Origin: an uncultured Blautia sp.
GTDB taxonomy: Bacteria; Bacillota; Clostridia; Lachnospirales; Lachnospiraceae
DNA length: 6,056 bases
Assembly: GCA_902476765.1 (NCBI GenBank)
Contig: CABSEJ010000185.1
Location: 1 to 6,056 of the forward strand
Direction of reading: 5' to 3'
The first letter of the stretch is position 1. Every line of letters begins with the position of its first letter. This document shows positions 1 through 4,680 of this stretch, piece after piece. Below the pieces are notes generated by a model, which worked only from the letters and a program-made list of their open reading frames with translations, was not told the DNA's origin and did not search any database. Position numbers and translations under genes: made by a program.

Positions 1-1
1 G

Positions 2-43
2 ACACTTGCTGTCGGGCTGCGTAAGAACATGATTCAGGTGTGA
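2..43 (+). CDS. Possible C-terminal tail of an upstream gene (partial)
   Basis: One plus-strand frame is open from the window edge and ends at TGA 41-43, reading TLAVGLRKNMIQV. The residues are protein-like and the stop is followed directly by hairpins, as expected at a gene end. The other two plus frames stop earlier (22-24 and 30-32). Fourteen codons are too few to name a family, so this is only a plausible gene end and could be chance. Confidence 0.3.
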   Translation, partial: TLAVGLRKNMIQV

Positions 44-83
44 GCAGGCTCCTTTTGCGAAGCAAAACTTTAAATGGGCCTGC
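44..83. repeat. Nested hairpin after the left-edge frame
   Basis: The outer arms GCAGGCTC (44-51) and GGGCCTGC (76-83) pair over 8 bp with one G-T wobble. Inside them, TTTTGC (53-58) and GCAAAA (62-67) form a perfect 6-bp stem with a GAA loop. The structure starts right after the possible stop codon at 41-43. It lacks a T-run downstream, so it is not a standard intrinsic terminator. It may be a 3' stabilising structure or an intergenic repeat. Confidence 0.45.
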
Positions 84-88
84 GAATG

Positions 89-119
89 TTACTGTTTACG
101 AGATACGAGTGAACAGTAA
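89..119. repeat. 11-bp inverted repeat (palindromic intergenic element)
   Basis: TTACTGTTTAC (89-99) pairs with GTGAACAGTAA (109-119) over 11 bp with a single G-T wobble, around a 9-nt loop. No T-tract follows, so a terminator is unlikely. Partial echoes lie elsewhere in the window: CAGTAATGAAAAT at 114-126 resembles CTGTAATGAAAAAT at 2907-2920, and TAACAGTAAA occurs at 3011-3020. It may belong to a dispersed intergenic palindrome family, but that needs the rest of the genome. Confidence 0.45.
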
Positions 120-159
120 TGAAAATGGGATTGCTGCCGTAGAATTACAAGAAAAATGC

Positions 160-188
160 TGGGCATAAATAGAAAAGTATGCTATACT
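160..188 (+). promoter_or_regulatory. Extended -10 promoter upstream of the PEP-synthase-like gene
   Basis: TATACT (183-188) matches the sigma-A -10 at five of six positions and is preceded by TG (180-181), giving an extended -10. With a 17-nt spacer the -35 is TGGGCA (160-165), four of six matches. Transcription would start near 195, about 130 nt upstream of the ATG at 325, leaving a structured leader between. No better promoter is visible closer to the gene. Confidence 0.5.
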
Positions 189-215
189 GTAAAAAACAAA
201 AAAGATTACGGCAAA

Positions 216-259
216 GGCGCTGTTTGATTCTTTTAAGGGAATCAGGCAGTGCCTTTTTT
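216..259 (+). terminator. Intrinsic terminator in the leader (attenuator candidate)
   Basis: A 15-bp stem pairs 216-230 with 239-253, the matches being Watson-Crick apart from G-T wobbles, around the 8-nt loop TTTTAAGG. It is followed by six T residues (254-259). This is a textbook rho-independent terminator. It lies about 20 nt downstream of the predicted start site of the promoter at 160-188 and 65 nt before the ATG at 325. It therefore either ends a very short RNA or acts as an attenuator for the 325-2895 gene. It is too far from any upstream gene end to be that gene's usual terminator, although that remains possible. Confidence 0.75.
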
Positions 260-263
260 GGAG

Positions 264-312
264 TCTGGAGAGAGCTGTCATCCAGATTTCCTTTACCGTT
301 ACAGAAAGGGAG
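264..312 (+). promoter_or_regulatory. Leader hairpins, the second covering the ribosome binding site
   Basis: TCTGGA (264-269) pairs with TCCAGA (281-286). Immediately after, TTTCCTTT (287-294) pairs with AAAGGGAG (305-312), including two G-T wobbles and a 10-nt loop. The second hairpin contains most of the Shine-Dalgarno sequence AAAGGGAGG (305-313), which sits 11 nt before the ATG at 325. Together with the terminator at 216-259 this gives three successive hairpins. No known riboswitch consensus was recognised. Translational control is inferred from base pairing only. Confidence 0.4.
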
Positions 313-324
313 GTTTTTTGGATT

Positions 325-2895
325 ATGGGGGCATTTGATAAAATTTTAAGCGGGATTCCGGAGATGGATGACCTTCTGGATTCCATCCGAATGGGAGATA
401 ATGTAGTATGGCAGGTGACAGAACTGGAAGAATTCCGCTTTTTTGCAGAACCTTTTGTTACTCAGGCCATTGCAGATGGAAGGAATTTAATCTATATGCG
501 GTTTGCAGAGCATGAACCGCTGCTGACCCCAAGACCGGGGCTTAAAATTTATGAGTTTGACTCAGACCAAGGCTTTGAGGCCTTTACGGTGGACATTTAT
601 AACCGAATTACAGAGGAGGGCAGAGACGCCTTTTATGTCTTTGACAGCCTGTCCTCTCTACAATCTGTATGGTATACAGATTTAATGATGGGAAACTTTT
701 TCCGGGTTACCTGCCCTTATTTGTTTCGTTTAGATACAGTGGCGTATTTTCCTTTGCTCCGGGGACGACATTCCTTTGATACCATTGCCCGTATACGGGA
801 TACCACCCAGCTGCTTTTGGATGTACATACAGGAAAAGACCAGCTGTATCTGCACCCCTTAAAAGTATGGAACCGTTATTCCTCCAGGATGTTTCTGCCT
901 CATGCCTGCAGTCTGGAGCAGCGGAAATTTAAGACCATAGAGGGCGGTGTAGCCATGAGCCGGTATTACCAAATTCTGGAGAAAGAAGAGGGGGCGAAGC
1001 AGGACCAGAACTATGACAGTCATGACCGTTTCTTTTCCATGGCAAAGATGGAATATTTGAGAGGAAATTTCAGTGAGGAGACAGAAAATCAGATTCTGGA
1101 GAGCACCATGACCAAGGATTCCCGTCTGCGCAGTATGATTCGGAAATTTTTTACTCCTGAAGACTATTTTCGCTTGCGGGACCGGATGATTGGAAGTGGG
1201 GCCATTGGAGGGAAAGCCTGCGGCATGCTGCTGGCCAGGAAGATTGCATCAACACTTTTGCCTCAGTATCGGGAGCACAGCGAGGCACATGATTCCTACT
1301 ATATTGGTTCCGATGTGTTTTACACCTATATTGTTTCTAACAACTGCTGGGAGACCAGGATTGCCCAAAGAACCAAAGAGGGATACTTTGCTAAGGCTGG
1401 GGAGCTGCAGCAGGCCCTGCTTTTAGGACAGTTTCCCTCCAATATTCGGGAGAAATTCCGTTCCGTCTTGGAGTATTTCGGACAGAGTCCTATCATCGTT
1501 CGTTCTTCCAGCTTTTTGGAGGATGGATTTGGAAATGCTTTTGCAGGAAAGTATGAATCTGTTTTCTGTGTTAATCAGGGTTCGCCGGAAGAACGGCTGG
1601 AGGCTTTTGAAAATGCCGTACGGACAGTTTACGCCAGCACCATGGACCGGTCTGCCCTGGAATATCGGCTTCAGAGAGGGCTGGAGCATCACGATGAGCA
1701 AATGGCTGTTCTGGTGCAGCGGGTATCCGGGTCTTATCAGGGAAATTATTTCTTCCCCAGTGCTGCAGGGGTAGGATACAGCTACAGTGCTTATCGGTGG
1801 AATCCGGATATGGACCAGGATGCAGGTATGCTGCGTCTGGTGGCAGGACTTGGAACCCGGGCCGTGGACCGAACGGAAAATGATTATCCCAGACTGGTGG
1901 ATTTGGACAGGCCTGCTGCTTCTGCCCATAATACACTGGCTCAGAAGCACCGGTTTGCCCAGCGGTATATGGACTTGTTGGATACCAGAAATAACCAGGT
2001 ATGTACTATAGAAGCAGATAAAATTCTGGAGCAGCTGCCCTTGTGGTATAAACGAATGGTCATGGAGCGGGATTATGAGGCGGAGGATGCCTTAAACCGT
2101 ATGAATCGTTATCGTCAGGTGTGGTTTATTACCTGTCAGAAGCTTCTGGAGAATGAAAACTTCACCGAACTGATGCAGAAAATACTCAAAACGCTGGAAC
2201 AGGTCTATGGGAATCCGGTGGACATCGAATATACGGTAAATGTAGATGAAACAGGAGAATTTGTGGTCAATCTTTTGCAGTGCAGACCTCTATATACCGG
2301 AGGTACAAAAGAAAAGGTACGAATTCCTCAGATACCCTCTGAACAGGTATTTTTTAAGCTGAAAAATTCTTCCATGGGCAATTCGGTTCGTAAAAAAATC
2401 CATGTGGTAGTACAGATTGATCCGGTGAAATACTATGAATATCCCTATGCCAGAAAGCACCAGGCAGCAGAGGCAGTACGCAAAATCAACGATTACTATC
2501 GGGGGCAGGGGAAGCAGCTTTTACTGATGACGCCGGGACGGATTGGCACCTCATCTCCTGAGCTGGGGCTTCCGGTACGGTTTGCAGACATCGGAGCTTT
2601 TTCGGGAATCTGTGAGGTCTCTGACAGCCGTGCTGGATATATGCCGGAACTTAGCTATGGAAGTCATATGTTTCAGGATTTAGTAGAGGCGGATATTTTT
2701 TATAATGCAGTCTGGGAGGACAATCGGAGAATCCTTTACCACCCGGAGCTGTTTGAAAAGGAAAAAAATCTCTTCCCAGATATTTGTCCTTCTATGCCGG
2801 AGCTTTTCTCTATGTTCCGGGTGACAGAACCTAAAGGGCTGGTTTACTGGAACGATATGTTTTCCCAGGATACCTTGTGCGGCTATGAAATCTGA
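325..2895 (+). CDS. PEP synthase-like ATP-grasp protein with a degenerate KaiC-like N-terminal domain
   Basis: This 856-residue cytosolic protein has no signal peptide or membrane segment. Residues 1-210 follow the layout of a KaiC/RecA-like domain (GIPEMDDLLDS at 10-20, Walker-B-like FYVFDSLSSL at 103-112), but the Walker A loop is lost: the equivalent stretch, 21-33, has no GKT. Residues about 287-660 are the PPDK/PEP synthase N-terminal ATP-grasp domain: GSGAIGGKACGM (290-301), VRSSSFLEDG (392-401), AVLVQRVSG (461-469), GLGTRAVDR (508-516), DIEYTVN (633-639) and LLQCRPL (650-656). A C-terminal part carries PGRIGTSSPELGLPV (737-751) and YGSHMFQDLVEA (778-789), a pattern I recall from other PEP/pyruvate-binding-domain proteins. 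The phosphohistidine swivel and PEP-binding barrel of true PEP synthase are absent, so it probably does not make PEP. It may be a nucleotide-dependent phosphotransfer or regulatory protein, with substrate unknown. The ATG follows AAAGGGAGG (305-313). No co-transcribed partner is visible. Confidence 0.85.
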   Translation: MGAFDKILSGIPEMDDLLDSIRMGDNVVWQVTELEEFRFFAEPFVTQAIADGRNLIYMRFAEHEPLLTPRPGLKIYEFDSDQGFEAFTVDIYNRITEEGRDAFYVFDSLSSLQSVWYTDLMMGNFFRVTCPYLFRLDTVAYFPLLRGRHSFDTIARIRDTTQLLLDVHTGKDQLYLHPLKVWNRYSSRMFLPHACSLEQRKFKTIEGGVAMSRYYQILEKEEGAKQDQNYDSHDRFFSMAKMEYLRGNFSEETENQILESTMTKDSRLRSMIRKFFTPEDYFRLRDRMIGSGAIGGKACGMLLARKIASTLLPQYREHSEAHDSYYIGSDVFYTYIVSNNCWETRIAQRTKEGYFAKAGELQQALLLGQFPSNIREKFRSVLEYFGQSPIIVRSSSFLEDGFGNAFAGKYESVFCVNQGSPEERLEAFENAVRTVYASTMDRSALEYRLQRGLEHHDEQMAVLVQRVSGSYQGNYFFPSAAGVGYSYSAYRWNPDMDQDAGMLRLVAGLGTRAVDRTENDYPRLVDLDRPAASAHNTLAQKHRFAQRYMDLLDTRNNQVCTIEADKILEQLPLWYKRMVMERDYEAEDALNRMNRYRQVWFITCQKLLENENFTELMQKILKTLEQVYGNPVDIEYTVNVDETGEFVVNLLQCRPLYTGGTKEKVRIPQIPSEQVFFKLKNSSMGNSVRKKIHVVVQIDPVKYYEYPYARKHQAAEAVRKINDYYRGQGKQLLLMTPGRIGTSSPELGLPVRFADIGAFSGICEVSDSRAGYMPELSYGSHMFQDLVEADIFYNAVWEDNRRILYHPELFEKEKNLFPDICPSMPELFSMFRVTEPKGLVYWNDMFSQDTLCGYEI

Positions 2896-2920
2896 TAGGC
2901 AGGGTACTGTAATGAAAAAT

Positions 2921-2953
2921 AGCAATCCATAGCAGAGCCATAGTATTGCTTTT
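2921..2953 (+). terminator. Weak terminator candidate after the PEP-synthase-like gene
   Basis: AGCAAT (2921-2926) and ATTGCT (2945-2950) form a 6-bp stem with an 18-nt loop, ending in TTTT (2950-2953). It begins 26 nt after the TGA at 2893-2895. The long loop and short T-run make it weak, but its place is right for the end of this transcript. The stronger hairpin at 2964-3002 may assist. Confidence 0.3.
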
Positions 2954-2963
2954 AATCCTCTTG

Positions 2964-3002
2964 GGCTCAGGCAAATTTCGTTTACAGAGATTTGCCTGAG
3001 CC
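2964..3002. repeat. 13-bp perfect inverted repeat downstream of the PEP-synthase-like gene
   Basis: GGCTCAGGCAAAT (2964-2976) pairs perfectly with ATTTGCCTGAGCC (2990-3002) around a 13-nt loop. The stem is strong and GC-rich at its base, but neither flank has a T-run. It could be a factor-dependent or 3'-protecting hairpin for the upstream mRNA, or part of an intergenic repeat. Any role in ending transcription is inferred. Confidence 0.5.
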
Positions 3003-3026
3003 TAATTGTGTAACAGTAAAAATACC

Positions 3027-3045
3027 CCCCCTGCTCTGCAGGGGG
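3027..3045. repeat. Subterminal hairpin of the IS200-type left end
   Basis: CCCCCTGC (3027-3034) pairs perfectly with GCAGGGGG (3038-3045) around a TCT loop. In IS200/IS605 elements, hairpins near the ends are recognised by TnpA as single-stranded DNA, and this one is placed as expected, about 95 nt before the tnpA start. That assignment rests on the adjacent tnpA fragment. Alone it would be only a GC-rich hairpin. Confidence 0.6.
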
Positions 3046-3073
3046 AGGGCAGATCTTTAGATAAAAGAAAGAG

Positions 3074-3129
3074 CTCCTGTGTTATGATATAAGTGGGTCT
3101 GCAAAACCACAAATAAAATAACACAGGAG
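3074..3129 (+). promoter_or_regulatory. Inverted repeat sequestering the tnpA ribosome binding site
   Basis: CTCCTGTGTTAT (3074-3085) is the exact reverse complement of ATAACACAGGAG (3118-3129), a 12-bp perfect stem. A smaller GTGG/CCAC stem (3093-3096 with 3107-3110) lies inside it. The right arm contains the AGGAG of the tnpA Shine-Dalgarno, 9 nt before the ATG at 3139. In IS200 a leader structure of this type is known to repress transposase translation and block read-through transcription. Here the sequence shows the same arrangement, now without a functional gene. Confidence 0.65.
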
Positions 3130-3138
3130 GTCCAAAGA

Positions 3139-3204
3139 ATGGACGTTAATAGTTTAGCCCATACAAAATGGGAATGCAAGTATAAGAATCTACTGATGTG
3201 TTGA
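3139..3204 (+). pseudogene. tnpA: Truncated IS200-type transposase TnpA (N-terminal 15 codons)
   Basis: ATG 3139 follows AGGAGG (3125-3130) and opens with MDVNSLAHTKWECKY, which matches the typical start of IS200-family TnpA (SLxHTKWxCKYHIVF). After the Tyr codon at 3181-3183 the expected HIVF and following conserved sequence are replaced by KNLLMC and a TGA at 3202-3204. The fragment lacks the HUH metal-binding motif and the catalytic tyrosine, which lie further along in an intact protein of roughly 130-155 residues. The break is abrupt, which points to deletion or insertion at this junction rather than slow decay. Confidence 0.75.
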
Positions 3205-3255
3205 AAATGAATATAGGACGCTTTGCTTTGACAAATATTTATGATTTTTTGCTAT

Positions 3256-3290
3256 TTCCTAAATTGCTTATTTTATGGTAAAATGGTAAA
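3256..3290 (+). promoter_or_regulatory. Candidate methyltransferase promoter with overlapping tandem repeat
   Basis: TGGTAAAAT (3276-3284) is an extended -10 (TGn plus TAAAAT, five of six matches). The 17-nt-spaced -35, TTCCTA (3256-3261), is poor. ATGGTAAA occurs twice in tandem (3275-3282, 3283-3290) across the -10, which could be a protein-binding site. The start site would be near 3291, about 108 nt before the methyltransferase ATG. A consensus TTGACA at 3228-3233 has no good -10 at the usual spacing. Confidence 0.4.
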
Positions 3291-3398
3291 CATCATTATG
3301 CAACCTTTCACTGTCAATGACTAAGAGGTTTACTTACGCATGATTTTTCAGAAATATCAAGCAGTATGACATGTGTACATAAATATGGAGGAAAATCA

Positions 3399-4643
3399 AT
3401 GAAAGAAAAGCATAGAGTTCTATCCCTGTTCAGTGGTTGCGGTGGAATGGACATTGGATTTGAAGGTGGTTTTAGATGCCTGAAGAGATCTGTTAATACG
3501 GAAATCCACCCAGATTGGATTGATGCTGATGCAGGAGAGTGGGTAACAGTTACAAAAACAGGATTTAAAACAGTTTTTGCCAATGATATTAGACCGGATG
3601 CTAAGTCTGCATGGGTGTCCTATTTTGGGAGAATTTACAGCGATGCAAATGACATTTATCATGTTGAGAGTATTGTTGATCTAGTAAAAAAAGCCAGAGC
3701 AGGAGAAAAGGTTTTCCCTGATGATATTGATGTAGTAACCGGGGGATTTCCTTGTCAAGATTTCTCGGTTGCCGGCAAAAGAAAAGGATTCAACTCAGAA
3801 AAAAGCCATAATGGTGGGAAGCTTGATGTGGGTGAACCGACCGTTGAAAGCAGAGGACAGCTCTATATGTGGATGAGAGAGGTTGTAACCTTGGTTCAAC
3901 CTAGTATTTTTATTGCTGAGAATGTTAAAGGTTTAACTACACTTGAGGATGTTAAAGAAGTAATTGAACAAGATTTTGCGGATGCAGCTGATGGCGGTTA
4001 CATTGTTATTCCGGCACGTGTACTTCATGCAGCAAATTATGGTGTACCACAGTCTAGAGAACGTGTGATTTTTTATGGATTTAAGAGAAAAGCGCTGCAT
4101 GATGATGCAATAGAAGCTCTGCATGACCTTCAAAATCACACGGATTATGATCCATATCCTGTACCTACACACAATTTTAATATTGGAAATGAATCTTTGT
4201 ATCCGTTTGTTACTTGCAGAGAAGCGTTTTCTGGTTTGGTTGAACCTGATAAAGCAACAGATATTTCGCAGACAAAATACTCGAAAGCAAAATATCTTCC
4301 AAAGCTGCAGGGAAATATAGAGGTCAAACTTGATTCTATTTCCCCTACAATCAGAGCTGAGCATCATGGTAATATTGAGTTCAGAAGACTAAGTGCCGAG
4401 AACGGCGGCACCAATCAGGAAGAGCTTGATAAAGGTCTGGAGCAGCGAAGATTAACCATTCGAGAGTGTGCGAGACTTCAGACATTTCCAGATGATTATC
4501 AATTTGTGTTACCAAAGAATGGTTCCAACAAGTCAGTCAGTGCAAGTGATGCTTATAAAATTATTGGAAATGCAGTTCCTTGTGTACTGGGATATAACAT
4601 TGCAATGCGACTTGTTGAAAACTGGGAAAAGTATTTTAAATAA
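3399..4643 (+). CDS. Type II DNA (cytosine-5) methyltransferase
   Basis: This 414-residue enzyme would transfer a methyl group from S-adenosylmethionine to carbon 5 of cytosine within a short target site, protecting host DNA from the neighbouring nuclease. The C5-methyltransferase motifs appear in order: I (LFSGCGGMDIGF, 10-21), II (FANDIRPDA, 60-68), IV with catalytic Cys119 (GGFPCQDFSVAG, 115-126), VI (ENVKGL, 174-179), VIII (QSRERV, 218-223), IX (RECARLQTFPDDY, 355-367) and X (IIGNAVP, 388-394). The target-recognition domain lies at about 230-350. All key residues are intact. Motifs I and II are about 25 residues further apart than in M.HhaI. The ATG at 3399 is preferred over the in-frame ATG at 3366 because GGAGG (3387-3391) lies 7 nt before it and motif I then begins near the N terminus, as usual. 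It converges on the nuclease gene with 32 bp between ends. Recognition sequence is unknown. Confidence 0.95.
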   Translation: MKEKHRVLSLFSGCGGMDIGFEGGFRCLKRSVNTEIHPDWIDADAGEWVTVTKTGFKTVFANDIRPDAKSAWVSYFGRIYSDANDIYHVESIVDLVKKARAGEKVFPDDIDVVTGGFPCQDFSVAGKRKGFNSEKSHNGGKLDVGEPTVESRGQLYMWMREVVTLVQPSIFIAENVKGLTTLEDVKEVIEQDFADAADGGYIVIPARVLHAANYGVPQSRERVIFYGFKRKALHDDAIEALHDLQNHTDYDPYPVPTHNFNIGNESLYPFVTCREAFSGLVEPDKATDISQTKYSKAKYLPKLQGNIEVKLDSISPTIRAEHHGNIEFRRLSAENGGTNQEELDKGLEQRRLTIRECARLQTFPDDYQFVLPKNGSNKSVSASDAYKIIGNAVPCVLGYNIAMRLVENWEKYFK

Positions 4644-4680
4644 ATAAGAAAGAGTTCCGCTTGCGGAACTTTTTCTTATT
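4643..4680. terminator. Bidirectional terminator shared by the two convergent R-M genes
   Basis: AATAAGAAAGAGTTCCGC (4643-4660) pairs with GCGGAACTTTTTCTTATT (4663-4680) along its whole length, with a single G-T wobble. In practice a CTTG tetraloop (4660-4663) would close the hairpin. The core AGTTCCG/CGGAACT is flanked by A-rich and T-rich arms, so each strand has a T-run after the core. It overlaps the last base of the methyltransferase stop (TAA 4641-4643) and the nuclease stop (4676-4678), so one structure ends both transcripts. Confidence 0.9.

Larger units (their letters stand above)
3021..3183 (+). mobile_element. Left-end remnant of an IS200-type (IS200/IS605 family) insertion sequence
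   Basis: In order, the segment has a subterminal hairpin (3027-3045), an internal inverted repeat covering the ribosome binding site (3074-3129), and the first codons of a TnpA transposase (from 3139). This is the layout of the left end of IS200-group elements. The family's HUH (Y1) transposase moves single-stranded DNA using subterminal hairpins rather than terminal inverted repeats. A possible extended -10, TGATATAAG (3085-3093), could drive tnpA. Similarity ends at about 3183, and neither the remaining tnpA nor a right end appears in this window, so the copy is dead. The outer boundary near 3021 is approximate, since the cleavage site was not identified. Confidence 0.7.

Noticed and set aside
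195..259. Riboswitch (c-di-GMP, preQ1 or fluoride type) in the leader
   Set aside because: The GCAAAGG stretch at 211-217 recalls part of the c-di-GMP-I motif, but the rest of the aptamer is missing, and no other aptamer consensus fits.
1423..1950. Long antisense frames inside the PEP-synthase-like gene
   Set aside because: They overlap the ATP-grasp core of the plus-strand protein and show no recognisable motifs. They are shadows of its codon bias.
3228..3258. TTGACA at 3228-3233 as the methyltransferase -35
   Set aside because: With 17 or 18 nt spacing the -10 would be GCTATT or CTATTT, and the nearest better hexamer needs 19 nt. The extended -10 at 3276-3284 is more convincing.
3366..3398. 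Earlier in-frame ATG for the methyltransferase, adding 11 residues
   Set aside because: It has no Shine-Dalgarno, and GGAGG at 3387-3391 is ideally placed for the ATG at 3399, which also brings motif I to the N terminus.
3933..4367. Long reading frame antisense to the methyltransferase
   Set aside because: It lies wholly opposite a gene with clear conserved motifs, has a cysteine- and isoleucine-rich low-quality composition and no ribosome binding site.
3399..4643. Assigning a specific recognition sequence to the methyltransferase
   Set aside because: The target-recognition region (about residues 230-350) could not be matched with confidence to an enzyme of known specificity from memory.
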